Notes under the pieces: model-generated | Databases searched by the model: none | Told to the model about the DNA's origin: nothing | The model's input: only the letters and a program-made list of their open reading frames with translations | Shown: one piece after another, positions 1 to 8,604 of the stretch | Layout of the letters: every line of letters begins with the position of its first letter | Position numbering within the stretch: position 1 is the first letter of the stretch | Origin: Rhodobacteraceae bacterium M382 | GTDB taxonomy: Bacteria > Pseudomonadota > Alphaproteobacteria > Rhodobacterales > Rhodobacteraceae | DNA: 64,000 nt | Assembly (NCBI GenBank): GCA_025141015.1 | Contig: CP081098.1 | Span: forward strand, 1,370,501-1,434,500 | Reading direction: 5' to 3' | Made by a program: the position numbers and the translations under genes

Positions 1-482
1 CCGGACATCCAGGCAGAGAGGAACCGCGAAAACATACGCCAGACCATCCGCCCTGCGCCCTTGTGCCGTTTTTTGCCGTCCGATGTCACAATGAACCCCT
101 GTGCCTGCACTGGGCCCAGGCGTTCAGGCGCAGCGAACCTGGCCACGGGGATACCAACAAAGGGAAGTTTGTGAGTTTTCAACGTGTTGCCGATGGGCGT
201 ATTGCAGCAGGTGGCATACCATCGAAACAACCCATTGGGGCCCAACCGCATCAGGCCCAGCTTGTCCTGGCCCCGCAGGAAGGTCAGGCGGTCCGGTGCA
301 GTTTGAAACAGGGCGACAGGTCCGGGTGCCGGATCGGGTTGATCAAAAAACAGCTCACCCGCGCGGCAATCAGGACAAAAACAGGCAATATGCGCGCCGT
401 CTCTCAGGGCAGTGATATCGACAACGCCCCGAACTTCCCCGCAGGTGCAGGAAAAGTTCAGAGGGACGTTATCCAGGGCCAC
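1..482 (-). CDS. DUF6151-like protein, partial (C-terminus beyond window)
   Basis: An open frame on the minus strand runs from a GTG at 482 off the left edge, giving about 160 residues. It begins 2 nt after the phaZ stop, so it is probably co-transcribed with phaZ. The translation has a Cys-rich N-terminal part: CTC near residues 12-14, CFCPDC near residues 34-39, and a later TCC. This suggests a small metal-binding fold like the GFA/DUF6151 proteins of Rhodobacteraceae. The family name is from memory of the sequence pattern; the cellular role is unknown. The start is chosen because it is the first start codon after the phaZ stop; no strong ribosome-binding site is visible. Confidence 0.6.
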   Translation of the reverse strand, partial: MALDNVPLNFSCTCGEVRGVVDITALRDGAHIACFCPDCRAGELFFDQPDPAPGPVALFQTAPDRLTFLRGQDKLGLMRLGPNGLFRWYATCCNTPIGNTLKTHKLPFVGIPVARFAAPERLGPVQAQGFIVTSDGKKRHKGAGRMVWRMFSRFLSAWMS

Positions 483-484
483 GA

Positions 485-1762
485 TCAGGCGGCCGAGTTT
501 TTGTTCGCCGGCTTGCTGGCTCGTTTGGGTTTGCGCACATTGCTGTTCATGAAATCAATCACCAACGGGCGGATGTTGTCGCGCCAGCTACGCCCGGCAA
601 AGATACCATAGTGTCCTGCGCCGGGTTCAACATGGCTGGCCTTTTTGCTGTCGGGCAGGCCCGTACACAAGTCCAGCGCTGCGATACATTGCCCCGGAGC
701 CGAGATATCGTCATTCGCGCCTTCAACGGTTTTGACGGCAACATTGGTGATCTTGCTCAGATCAATCTTGTGGCCATTTACCACAAATTCGTTGCGCGCG
801 ATTTCGCGATTTTTGAAGATCCGCTCGACCGTGGACAGGTAGAATTCCGCCGTCATGTCCATCACGGCCAGATATTCATCGTAGAACCGGTTGTGGGCAT
901 CATGATCCGATGCTTCGCCGCGCGATACGCGCATGATCTGGTCGTTAAAGGCTTTGGAATGGCGTTCGCTGTTCATCGACATGAAGGACGACAGCTGCAG
1001 CAGGCCCGGATAGACCATCCGCCCGACGCCTTTGTATTTGAACCCGACGCGTTGAATCATGGTTTCTTCGAGCTGGCCCATGGTGACCCGGCGGCCAAAA
1101 TCGGTGACTTCGGTGGGGGTCGCATCAGGGTCGATGGGGCCGCCGATCAGGGTCAGGGTGGTCGGCTGTGCCGCTGGGTCCAATTCGGCCAGATAGGCCG
1201 TGGCCGCCAGCGTTAGCGGGGCAGGTTGACAGATCGCAACGACATGGGTTTCCGGACCCATTTCCCGCATGAAATCAACCAGATACTGGGTATAGTCCTC
1301 GACGTCAAACTTGCCAGCGGATACCGGAATGTCACGCGCATTGTGCCAGTCGGTAATATAGACTTCGCAGTTCACGAGCAGGCTTTTGACGGTGGAGCGC
1401 AGCAGGGTCGCATAGTGACCGGACATCGGCGCAACCACCAAAACCTTGCGGGGTTGTTCCTTGCGTCCGTTGACGCGGAAATGCAGGAGATCGCCAAAGT
1501 CACGTTCAATCACAGGGGTGATTTCGACCAGGTGGTCCTTGCCATCCTCGCAGGTAAAGGTGCGAATGCCCCAGTCAGGTTTGACGACCATGCGCTGATA
1601 CGTGCGTTCCGTGACCTCGCCCCAGGCGGCCATCCAATTGAGTGCAGGGTTGGGAAACGCACTGAACATGGGATACGATGCCATGGCTGATGCCGTAGCC
1701 CCGAGCCATTGGTTCGTGTTCCGGGCCGTTTCCATCAAGTCGTAAGTCATCATATAGCGCAT
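485..1762 (-). CDS. phaZ: Intracellular polyhydroxyalkanoate depolymerase
   Basis: 425-residue protein of the intracellular PHA depolymerase family, which mobilises storage polyester from granules in the cytoplasm. The nucleophile region reads AICQPAP, with Cys178 in place of the usual lipase Ser. This is the known hallmark of the PhaZa1-type enzymes. Asp (EGANDD) and His (EPGAGHYGIF) candidates follow near the C-terminus. The start at 1762 is preferred over an in-frame start at 1792 because AAGGAGA lies 7 nt upstream of its ATG. It is divergent from phaC across 132 bp holding a PhaR-type box, and a DUF6151-like gene follows after 2 nt. Confidence 0.93.
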   Translation of the reverse strand: MRYMMTYDLMETARNTNQWLGATASAMASYPMFSAFPNPALNWMAAWGEVTERTYQRMVVKPDWGIRTFTCEDGKDHLVEITPVIERDFGDLLHFRVNGRKEQPRKVLVVAPMSGHYATLLRSTVKSLLVNCEVYITDWHNARDIPVSAGKFDVEDYTQYLVDFMREMGPETHVVAICQPAPLTLAATAYLAELDPAAQPTTLTLIGGPIDPDATPTEVTDFGRRVTMGQLEETMIQRVGFKYKGVGRMVYPGLLQLSSFMSMNSERHSKAFNDQIMRVSRGEASDHDAHNRFYDEYLAVMDMTAEFYLSTVERIFKNREIARNEFVVNGHKIDLSKITNVAVKTVEGANDDISAPGQCIAALDLCTGLPDSKKASHVEPGAGHYGIFAGRSWRDNIRPLVIDFMNSNVRKPKRASKPANKNSAA

Positions 1763-1839
1763 GTACGTCTCCTTTTCCTGCATCCGGAACATACGTTACA
1801 AAAGATTCACGTAAATCGGACCTTTCGTCGCTTTGCCCG

Positions 1840-1858
1840 ATATCCGAAGGCCGGATAT
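1840..1858. promoter_or_regulatory. Inverted repeat in the phaZ-phaC intergenic region
   Basis: ATATCCG and CGGATAT form a perfect 7-bp inverted repeat with a 5-nt spacer, between the divergent phaZ and phaC genes and directly beside a PhaR-type box. It could be an operator or the stem of a short hairpin. No regulator is known to me for this exact motif. Confidence 0.4.
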
Positions 1859-1859
1859 T

Positions 1860-1870
1860 CTGCACAGCAG
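1860..1870. promoter_or_regulatory. Probable PhaR operator (phaZ/phaC)
   Basis: CTGCACAGCAG is a perfect CTGC-N3-GCAG site, the consensus reported for PhaR of Paracoccus denitrificans. It lies 24 bp before the phaC start in the shared phaZ/phaC intergenic region, so PhaR could repress both genes until PHA titrates it. Confidence 0.7.
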
Positions 1871-1894
1871 AAAGATTAGGGGGGATTCCTTAAA

Positions 1895-3697
1895 ATGACA
1901 ACAAGTGATGAAGGTACTTCGGCGTTGAGCCCAGAACATATTGAACACCTTCAGGAAAATATGGAAAAAGTCGAAGAGCTGACAAAACGGCTTGTTGACG
2001 CAATGGCGAATAAGACGCCGCATAATTCTGCCCTTGATGGGCCGAATCAAGAGCTGTTCGCACGCGCAGCAACGGCCTATTGGAGCAAATCGCTGCAGGA
2101 TCCCACACATCTGTTGCAACAACAGATTGAATATTGGGGCAAATCCGTGCTGAATTTCGCCGAAGCACAACAGGCTCTGACTGCGGTCACGACGGATGAA
2201 CCGCAGCAGAAACCCAAAGATCGCCGCTTTTCCAACCCGCTGTGGGAAAACAACCCTTATTTCCACTTTATCAAGCAGCAGTATTTGACCAACGCCGACG
2301 CAATTTCCAAAGCGGTAGACGAGGTCGAGGATCTGGACGCCAAAGACAAGCGACGCCTGCAGTATTTTTCGCAGCAGATCGTGGACCTGATGGCTCCAAC
2401 GAACTTTCTGGCCACAAACCCGGATGCGCTGGAAAAAGCGGTGGAGACCGAAGGCAAATCGCTGGTTCAGGGTTTGGAAAACCTGGTTGCCGATCTCGAA
2501 GCCAACGATGGCGCGCTGGTTGTGCGTTTGGCTGACGAAAAGGCGTTTGAATTGGGACGCAACATCGCCACGACCCCCGGTGATGTGGTCTATCGCAACA
2601 AGATGATGGAGCTGATCCAGTACAAACCGGTGACTGACACAGTGCACGATACCCCCATCGTACTGTTCCCGCCCTGGATCAACAAATTCTATATTTTGGA
2701 TCTCAAGGCCCAGAACAGCATGATCAAATGGATCACCGAACAGGGGTATACCTTGTTTGTGGTCAGCTGGATCAACCCGGACGTATCCTATGCCGACGTG
2801 GGCATGGAGGATTACATTCAGGATGGCTTCCTGACCGCCATCGAAAAGGCCAAGGAGATCTGTAGCGTCAAGCAGGTCAACGCGGTTGGCTATTGTATCG
2901 CGGGCACCACGTTGAGCCTGACCTTGTCCCTGTTAAAACAGCGTGGCGACAAGTCGATCAAATCGGCGACCTTCTTTACCGCGCTGACGGATTTCTCGGA
3001 GCAAGGCGAATTCACCCCCTTCCTGCAGGATGACTTCATCGACGGGATCGAAGAGGAGGTGAAGGAGATCGGTATTCTGCGATCGTGGATCATGGCACGG
3101 ACATTCTCCTATCTGCGGTCCAATGACCTGATCTATGGCCCTGCTATCCGCAGTTACATGATGGGAGAAACACCGCCGGCGTTCGACCTGTTGTATTGGA
3201 ATGGGGATGGGGCCAACCTGCCAGCCAAGATGGCGACTCAATACCTGCGTGGCCTGTGTCAGAGCAATCGGTTTGCCGAAGACGGGTTCGAGCTGATGGG
3301 TCACACACTCAAGCTGAGCGATGTGGATGTTCCGCTGATGGCGATCACTTGCGAGACGGATCACATCGCAGCCTGGAAAGATTGTTATCGAGGTGTGCAA
3401 AAGATGGGGTCGCGCAGCAAGACCTTTATCGTTTCAGAATCCGGGCATATCGCCGGTATCGTCAATCCGCCATCCAAGAACAAATATGGTCACTATACCA
3501 ACGACGACCTGAAGCTGGACAACGCTGACTGGATGGAGGGCGCGACCTACAATCAGGGCTCATGGTGGCCGCGCTGGGAAGCCTGGCTGAAGAAACGGTC
3601 GGGCAAGCAGGTCCCGGCCCGTGAAATTGGCGATTCGGCGTATGACCCGATCTGCCCTGCTCCGGGTACCTATGTTGAGCTGAAAGCAAGTCGTTGA
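1895..3697 (+). CDS. phaC: Class I polyhydroxyalkanoate synthase
   Basis: 600-residue PHA synthase that polymerises hydroxyacyl-CoA on the granule surface. The length is normal for class I enzymes. The lipase-like box reads GYCIAG with nucleophile Cys334. The general-base pair is Asp489 (ETDHIAAW) and His518 (SESGHIAG), matching the spacing of the Cys/Asp/His triad in Cupriavidus PhaC. The conserved WINKFYILDL and PPWINK-type segments are also visible. The start ATG at 1895 follows an AGGGGGGA ribosome-binding site. It is divergent from phaZ and followed by phaP after 131 bp holding PhaR boxes. Confidence 0.96.
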   Translation: MTTSDEGTSALSPEHIEHLQENMEKVEELTKRLVDAMANKTPHNSALDGPNQELFARAATAYWSKSLQDPTHLLQQQIEYWGKSVLNFAEAQQALTAVTTDEPQQKPKDRRFSNPLWENNPYFHFIKQQYLTNADAISKAVDEVEDLDAKDKRRLQYFSQQIVDLMAPTNFLATNPDALEKAVETEGKSLVQGLENLVADLEANDGALVVRLADEKAFELGRNIATTPGDVVYRNKMMELIQYKPVTDTVHDTPIVLFPPWINKFYILDLKAQNSMIKWITEQGYTLFVVSWINPDVSYADVGMEDYIQDGFLTAIEKAKEICSVKQVNAVGYCIAGTTLSLTLSLLKQRGDKSIKSATFFTALTDFSEQGEFTPFLQDDFIDGIEEEVKEIGILRSWIMARTFSYLRSNDLIYGPAIRSYMMGETPPAFDLLYWNGDGANLPAKMATQYLRGLCQSNRFAEDGFELMGHTLKLSDVDVPLMAITCETDHIAAWKDCYRGVQKMGSRSKTFIVSESGHIAGIVNPPSKNKYGHYTNDDLKLDNADWMEGATYNQGSWWPRWEAWLKKRSGKQVPAREIGDSAYDPICPAPGTYVELKASR

Positions 3698-3722
3698 TTT
3701 AAAAAGGTATTGATAAAAAATG

Positions 3723-3733
3723 CTGCGGTGCAG
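3723..3733. promoter_or_regulatory. Probable PhaR operator upstream of phaP
   Basis: CTGCGGTGCAG is a perfect CTGC-N3-GCAG site about 100 bp before phaP, extended to the palindrome TGCTGCGGTGCAGCA. PhaR is known to repress phasin genes in related bacteria. Confidence 0.7.
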
Positions 3734-3751
3734 CAAAAAATACTTGAAATG

Positions 3752-3762
3752 CCGCACCGCAG
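3752..3762. promoter_or_regulatory. Second, imperfect PhaR-type box upstream of phaP
   Basis: CCGCACCGCAG has one mismatch to CTGC-N3-GCAG and lies 18 bp downstream of the perfect box, which would allow cooperative binding at the phaP promoter. Confidence 0.45.
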
Positions 3763-3828
3763 AAAGCATATTGTTTGCAGAAGATGGAACGGGACAGGCC
3801 CGTTGAGCAATCAATTAGGATCAGTACA

Positions 3829-4272
3829 ATGGCAAAAACCCAAGACTTCACCGCCGCAATGAAAGACATGATGGGCGCATTTCCGGTAGACACTTCTGCC
3901 GTGGAAGACGCGTTCAAAAACACCGCTGCTCTGAACGAGCGTCTGTCGGGTGTTGCTCTGGAAGCCGCCGAAAAATCGGCCGAGATTTCCAGCAAATGGA
4001 CCAAAGAAACCCTGACCAAACTGGGTGACGTGTCCAAAGCCAAAACCGACCCGGCCGATTACGCCAAAGCCGCCACCGATTTCGCCAGCGCAACTGCCGA
4101 AGTTGCTGCTGAAAACATGGCCGCCTTTGCTGAAATCGCCAAGAAAGTTCAGATGGACACCGTCGAACTGCTGATGTCGGCTGGTAAAGACATGACCGAA
4201 GAAGCAACTGCCGCTGTCAAGAAGGCCACCGACGAGGTGACCACTGCTGCCAAGAAGGCAACAGCGAAGTAA
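3829..4272 (+). CDS. phaP: Phasin (PHA granule-associated protein)
   Basis: 147-residue Ala/Lys-rich helical protein with the amphipathic make-up of phasins, which coat PHA granules and control their number and size. No signal peptide or catalytic motif is seen. The N-terminus MAKTQDFTAAMKDMM is typical of the alphaproteobacterial group. The start at 3829 is chosen over an in-frame upstream start at 3775 because AGGA lies 8 nt before it. It sits between phaC and phaR and is followed by a strong terminator, so it is probably a monocistronic, highly expressed transcript under PhaR control. Confidence 0.9.
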   Translation: MAKTQDFTAAMKDMMGAFPVDTSAVEDAFKNTAALNERLSGVALEAAEKSAEISSKWTKETLTKLGDVSKAKTDPADYAKAATDFASATAEVAAENMAAFAEIAKKVQMDTVELLMSAGKDMTEEATAAVKKATDEVTTAAKKATAK

Positions 4273-4320
4273 GCACGAGCGCGACAGACATCATTCTCCT
4301 CCCAGATGGTGTTTTCGCGG

Positions 4321-4345
4321 GGGCGGGCCAAGGCCCGCCCTTTTT
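4321..4345 (+). terminator. Rho-independent terminator of phaP
   Basis: GGGCGGGCC and GGCCCGCCC form a perfect 9-bp stem with an AA loop, followed by TTTTT, about 50 nt after the phaP stop. Confidence 0.92.
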
Positions 4346-4384
4346 GCGTCGGGGGGACCGGTAGGCTGGATGGCCTGACGGGGG

Positions 4385-4407
4385 CAGTTGGAACATTGTT
4401 CCAACTG
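4385..4407. promoter_or_regulatory. 23-bp perfect palindrome upstream of phaR
   Basis: CAGTTGGAAC and GTTCCAACTG flank a 3-nt centre (ATT), about 80 bp before the phaR start. No T-run follows directly, so an operator or an mRNA hairpin fits better than a terminator. The sequence does not resemble the PhaR box. Confidence 0.5.
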
Positions 4408-4431
4408 GATGGCAAAGTCTTTTCTTTTGTT

Positions 4432-4462
4432 CTGCACTCGCATAGTGTTTGCTGCAACGCAT
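4432..4462. promoter_or_regulatory. Two near-consensus PhaR boxes before phaR
   Basis: CTGC-actc-GCAT (4432-4443) and CTGC-aac-GCAT (4452-4462) each differ by one base from CTGC-N4-GCAG and CTGC-N3-GCAG. They sit immediately before the phaR start, as expected for autoregulation. The mismatches make this weaker than the phaC and phaP sites. Confidence 0.4.
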
Positions 4463-4484
4463 CATGACCGGGGAGGCAAACAAG

Positions 4485-5039
4485 GTGTCGGACAACGAAA
4501 AACCTCTGCTGATCAAACGTTATGCCAGTCGACGGCTGTATAATACCGAGACGAGCGATTACGTGACACTGGAGGATATCGCAGGGTTCATCCGGGACGG
4601 ACGCGAAGTTCAAATTGTGGACCTCAAGTCCGGTGACGACCTGACGCGCCAATACCTGTTGCAGATCATTGCTGAACACGAAAGCCGCGGCGAAAACGTC
4701 CTGCCGGTGAATGTTCTGAATGATTTGGTTCGCTCTTACATGTTGCCTGGCGGTGGAATGATGCCGCAGTTCCTGCAAAGTTCGTTCGAGATGCTGCGGG
4801 AAAGTCAGTCCAAGATGATGGAAAACATGACCGCCATCAATCCGATGTCGCAAATCCCTGGCTTTGACGCACTTCAGGCTCAGCAGGAGGCATTCCTAAA
4901 GGCGATGACAGGCGGATTGGGCAATTGGCCAACCGGTACCGCGCCCGACGACACGACCGAAGCGGGCAAGGGCGAAGATCTTGATGACATCAAGAAACAG
5001 CTTGCAGAACTCCAGACAAAACTGTCCAAGCTGAAATGA
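4485..5039 (+). CDS. phaR: PHA synthesis repressor PhaR
   Basis: 184-residue protein with the N-terminal PHB/PHA accumulation regulator DNA-binding domain (IKRYASRRLYNTETSDYV, then a segment ending REVQIVD), followed by a PHB-binding region and an acidic/coiled C-terminal tail (LDDIKKQLAELQTKL). It represses phasin and synthase genes and is released on binding nascent PHA. The GTG start at 4485 is chosen because GGGGAGG lies 8 nt upstream; an ATG at 4464 is possible but has no clear site. CTGC/GCAG boxes before phaC, phaP and phaR itself are the probable targets. Confidence 0.93.
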   Translation: MSDNEKPLLIKRYASRRLYNTETSDYVTLEDIAGFIRDGREVQIVDLKSGDDLTRQYLLQIIAEHESRGENVLPVNVLNDLVRSYMLPGGGMMPQFLQSSFEMLRESQSKMMENMTAINPMSQIPGFDALQAQQEAFLKAMTGGLGNWPTGTAPDDTTEAGKGEDLDDIKKQLAELQTKLSKLK

Positions 5040-5042
5040 CAT

Positions 5043-5066
5043 AAGGCCGGGACACCCGGCCTTTTT
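5043..5066 (+). terminator. Terminator of phaR
   Basis: AAGGCCGGG and CCCGGCCTT form a 9-bp stem around ACA, followed by a T-run, directly after the phaR stop. Confidence 0.9.
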
Positions 5067-5088
5067 CTTTTCTGGGGTGTGGGACTGT

Positions 5089-6303
5089 TCAGGTGCCGTA
5101 AGCTTGGGGCGGGTTTTTCACGTCTTCCACGGCGCTCAGCAGGATATCGGCAATCACATCCAGCTCTGCCCTGGTCAGGCGCACGGGCAATCGCACATCG
5201 CAGGCTTTCATCAGCATGTCGCGGGTGCGTGGTAATTCCGGAATTTCCCCAAGAAACTGCCAGTTCCAATAGGCCCGGGCGTTGTCGCGGCTGTGGCCAA
5301 ATATCTGAACTTTGACACCGCGGCTTGCGGCGGCTTTGGCAAAGGCGAGAATTTCCTCTGTTTCCATACCGACCAGATTGAATTGGATCGAATCCGGGGC
5401 CCGCTGTTCCGGCGGAAGGGGGGGCGGCACCTGAATAAACGGTGTTTCGCTGTTCAGGCGGCCCGCGACATAGTCGTGGTTTGCCAAACCGTCGCGCACC
5501 CGTCGGGCCAGTTCAGGGATCTGGGGACGGATCACCACAGCACTCAGATTATTGAGACGCAGGTTATAAAGCGGAAGTTGGTTCTGCCACTTGGCAAAAG
5601 CGGCCTCCAGATCCGATGAATTGTCGCCATGGGGACCTTTGTGTTTGGCCCAGTTGTGTTCATAGGCGCCGGACATGATGACGGCTCGTGCGACAAGGTC
5701 GGGATCGTCGGTGATCAGAATGCCACCTTCACCGGCGTTGATCATCTTGTATGACTGGAAGGAGAAACACCCAATCCGCCCAATCGTACCAATATTCTTG
5801 CCGTGCCAGGTGGTGCCCAGCGAATGGGCAGCATCTTCGATCACCGGAATGTCGCGCGCATCGCACAGGGCCATGATGGCGTCCATGTCCGACGTGTGCC
5901 CGCGCATGTGGCTGATGATGACGGCCTGCACATCGTCCAGTTTGCGTGCAAAGTCGTCCATGTCGATGCGATAGTTGTCCCCCACCTCGCACAGGACGGG
6001 AATGCAATCTGCATGAACCACGGACGACGGAACAGCGGCAAACGTAAACCCCGGGATCAGAACCCGCGCGTCACGGGGCAGGTTCAACGCCTTGAGCGAC
6101 AGGAATAATGCGGCGGAACATGACGAGACTGCCAGCGCGTATTTCGCCCCCAAAAGCGCGGCAAATTCCTGTTCCAACAGGGTTACCGGGGCATTGTCGG
6201 AGTTATAGCGAAACAGGTCCCCTGACTTCATCAACTCCGTCACGGCCGCCAGTGCGGCAGATGGGATTGGTTCGGCGTCGTGGACATTTGGTGGTTGCTG
6301 CAT
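5089..6303 (-). CDS. DegT/DnrJ/EryC1/StrS-family PLP aminotransferase
   Basis: 404-residue fold-type I aminotransferase of the sugar aminotransferase family. Visible motifs are the PGFTFAAV segment, IEDAAHSLG (pyridine-N-binding Asp), and SFQSYKMINAGEGG with the PLP Lys at residue 186. Family members usually transfer an amino group to a nucleotide-linked ketosugar. No sugar-nucleotide genes are adjacent, so the substrate is unknown. It is convergent with phaR (49-bp gap) and lies downstream of the GS gene on the same strand, but a strong terminator separates them. Confidence 0.85.
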   Translation of the reverse strand: MQQPPNVHDAEPIPSAALAAVTELMKSGDLFRYNSDNAPVTLLEQEFAALLGAKYALAVSSCSAALFLSLKALNLPRDARVLIPGFTFAAVPSSVVHADCIPVLCEVGDNYRIDMDDFARKLDDVQAVIISHMRGHTSDMDAIMALCDARDIPVIEDAAHSLGTTWHGKNIGTIGRIGCFSFQSYKMINAGEGGILITDDPDLVARAVIMSGAYEHNWAKHKGPHGDNSSDLEAAFAKWQNQLPLYNLRLNNLSAVVIRPQIPELARRVRDGLANHDYVAGRLNSETPFIQVPPPLPPEQRAPDSIQFNLVGMETEEILAFAKAAASRGVKVQIFGHSRDNARAYWNWQFLGEIPELPRTRDMLMKACDVRLPVRLTRAELDVIADILLSAVEDVKNPPQAYGT

Positions 6304-6443
6304 ATTTCAAAAACCTGAAGTTAACCTTTCAAAAATATAAAACAAAGCCGAGTTGAAGCCAAGCAGAAGCGCTTGGCTGGACGCCCAAGACGGCAAGAAT
6401 TTTCTAATCTGTTGCGGGGTGACCTCTAATATCACTCTGGTCG

Positions 6444-6477
6444 TGAAAAAAGCCGCCCAGACCAGGGTCGGGCGGCT
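6444..6477 (-). terminator. Terminator downstream of the GS-family gene
   Basis: Read on the minus strand, AGCCGCCC and GGGCGGCT form a perfect 8-bp stem followed by TTTTTT, 26-59 nt after the stop of the glutamine-synthetase-family gene. Confidence 0.92.
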
Positions 6478-6502
6478 AGAAGATCGTCGTCTCCTGAATC
6501 GT

Positions 6503-7861
6503 TTAGACGTTCATCAACAGGTGTTCGCGTTCCCAGGGTGAAATTACCTGAAGAAATTCATCATATTCTGCCCGCTTCACGATCGAATAGACGCGCGCAA
6601 AATCGGCTCCCAACACTTCGTGCAATGCGGTGGCCTCTTCAAAAAGATCCAGCGCCTGTCCCATGACCTGGGGGATATCGCCTTCGCCCGCATAGGCGTC
6701 GCCTTTGAATTGACGCCGAGGCCGCTCTTCGTTGATCAGGCCCAGATACCCACAGGCCAGAGACAACGCGATACCCAGATAAGGGTTGCAGTCCATGCCG
6801 GCGATCCGGTTTTCGACGCGCCGCGCCGAAGGGCCGGACAAAGGGATCCGAATGCCAGTGGTGCGGTTGTCGCGCGCCCATTCCAGATTGATCGGCGCGG
6901 CGTGGTCCTTCACATAGCGGCGATAGGAATTCACATAGGGTGCCATGACCGCCAACCCCGAGGGCAGGTGGTTCTGCAATCCTGCGATAAAGTTGTAGAA
7001 GGCATCGGTTTCGCCACCCTGAGGACCGGAAAAGATGTTGTCCCCGGTCTCCATGTCGAGGATCGAATGGTGGATATGCATGGCGCTGCCCGGTTCATCC
7101 TCGATCGGTTTCGCCATGAAGGTGGCAAAGCAATCGTGACGCAGGGCGGCCTCGCGGATCAGGCGTTTGAAGTAGAACACCTCATCCGCCAGCTTGACCG
7201 GATCGCCGTGGCGCAGGTTGATTTCCAACTGACCAGCGCCGCCTTCCTGGGTGATGCCGTCGATCTCGAACCCCTGCGCTTCGGCAAAGTCATAAATGTC
7301 GTCGATCACGGGACCGAATTCATCCACGGCCGTCATCGAATATGCCTGTCGCGCCGCTGCCGGGCGACCTGAGCGACCCATCATCGGTTTGATTTCCTGG
7401 GCCGGGTCGATGTTGCGGGCGACCAGAAAGAATTCCATTTCCGGTGCGACAACCGGTTTCCAACCCTTGTCATGATAGAGTTGTACAACCCGTTTCAACA
7501 CGTTGCGAGGCGAATAGGGGATCGGGTTGTCATCGCGGTCATAGGCGTCGTGGATCACCTGCAATGTCCAGTCCCCGGTCCAGGGCGCAGCCGTAGCGGT
7601 GGTGAAATCGGGGCGCAGAGTCATGTCTTTTTCGATGAACCCGTCATCGTCTGCGGCTTCTCCCCAACCTCCGGTGATGGTCTGAAAGAAGATACTGTCA
7701 GGCAGGTGAAAATAATCCTGACGCGCGAATTTGGTCGCGGGTACTGCCTTGCCTCGGGCAATACCCGGAAGGTCCGATATAACGCATTCAACTTCGTCGA
7801 GACGACGGCCCTCCAGATAGGTTTTCGCGGCGTCAGGCAGGTTGTCTGTCCAGTCGGCCAT
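6503..7861 (-). CDS. Glutamine synthetase family protein (gamma-glutamyl-amine ligase type)
   Basis: 452-residue protein of the glutamine synthetase superfamily, close in organisation to PuuA/GlnT enzymes that ATP-dependently attach glutamate to amines. Seen motifs: EMEFFLV (Glu metal ligand), GAGQLEINL, SAMHIHHSIL (ATP/metal His), and NRTTGIRIP with RRVENRIAG (phosphate/glutamate Arg). Its start overlaps the amidotransferase stop by one base (TGATG), so the two are translationally coupled. With the amidotransferase and a second GS paralogue it forms a gamma-glutamylation/hydrolysis cassette, probably working with the PotDBCA importer 12 kb away. The exact amine is not deducible. Confidence 0.85.
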   Translation of the reverse strand: MADWTDNLPDAAKTYLEGRRLDEVECVISDLPGIARGKAVPATKFARQDYFHLPDSIFFQTITGGWGEAADDDGFIEKDMTLRPDFTTATAAPWTGDWTLQVIHDAYDRDDNPIPYSPRNVLKRVVQLYHDKGWKPVVAPEMEFFLVARNIDPAQEIKPMMGRSGRPAAARQAYSMTAVDEFGPVIDDIYDFAEAQGFEIDGITQEGGAGQLEINLRHGDPVKLADEVFYFKRLIREAALRHDCFATFMAKPIEDEPGSAMHIHHSILDMETGDNIFSGPQGGETDAFYNFIAGLQNHLPSGLAVMAPYVNSYRRYVKDHAAPINLEWARDNRTTGIRIPLSGPSARRVENRIAGMDCNPYLGIALSLACGYLGLINEERPRRQFKGDAYAGEGDIPQVMGQALDLFEEATALHEVLGADFARVYSIVKRAEYDEFLQVISPWEREHLLMNV

Positions 7862-8544
7862 CAGGTCCTCTCTTTCGTCAAGAATGCTTTCATGAAGGTT
7901 GCAATTTCAAGGTTGCTGACGGGGCCGTGCAGGTCGGCCGCAGCAGCGTCAAGAACGTCATCCGGCACCACACCGCGTCCTCTATGGTCGATCAGCCCCT
8001 GAATGAAATCAGCGCCATATTCGGGGTGCGGCTGAACGGTCCAGATATGGTCGTCATAGGCGAGGATGCCATTTTCACAGAATGCGTTGCCTGCCAGAAC
8101 GCGGGCGCGGTCCGGGCGGTCCACCACCTGATCCTGATGCCAGGCATTCATGGTGACAGTATCGCCGTTCTGATCATAGCTGACTCTGCCAATGGCCCAC
8201 CCACCGTCGAATTTTTCGACCTTTCCACCCAGGGCCTGGGCGATGATCTGATGTCCAAAACACACACCGATCAGTGGTTTTTTCTGGGCGTCGATGTCGC
8301 GGATCAGGTCTTCCAGTGGGCGAATCCAGTTGTGATCTTCGTAGGCACCATGCCGCGATCCGGTGATCAGCCAACCATCCGCGTCCTCAGCACCATTTGC
8401 GGGAAACTCGCCATCAACCACCGCGTATCCTTGAAATGTCACCCCGTCCTGCGCCAGCAGATTGGCGAACATCACGTCATAGTCTCCCGTCGTCTCGATG
8501 AGAGCGTCCGGGGCATGGCCGGTTTGCAGAATGCCGATTTTCAT
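7861..8544 (-). CDS. Class I glutamine amidotransferase-like hydrolase (PuuD-like role)
   Basis: 227-residue stand-alone class I glutamine amidotransferase domain. The nucleophile elbow is GVCFGHQ with Cys95, and the catalytic dyad is His173 and Glu175 (QPHPEY), so the enzyme looks active. Between two GS-family ligases it most likely hydrolyses a gamma-glutamyl amide, releasing glutamate and the carboxylate product as PuuD does. A GMP-synthase-like subunit role is unlikely because no synthase partner is present. It is coupled to the downstream ligase by a TGATG overlap. Confidence 0.82.
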   Translation of the reverse strand: MKIGILQTGHAPDALIETTGDYDVMFANLLAQDGVTFQGYAVVDGEFPANGAEDADGWLITGSRHGAYEDHNWIRPLEDLIRDIDAQKKPLIGVCFGHQIIAQALGGKVEKFDGGWAIGRVSYDQNGDTVTMNAWHQDQVVDRPDRARVLAGNAFCENGILAYDDHIWTVQPHPEYGADFIQGLIDHRGRGVVPDDVLDAAAADLHGPVSNLEIATFMKAFLTKERT

Positions 8545-8604
8545 AAGTCACCAGATTTGATCAAATTGAACGTAGACCATGATGATCCACCAGGCAAGGG
8601 GGAC

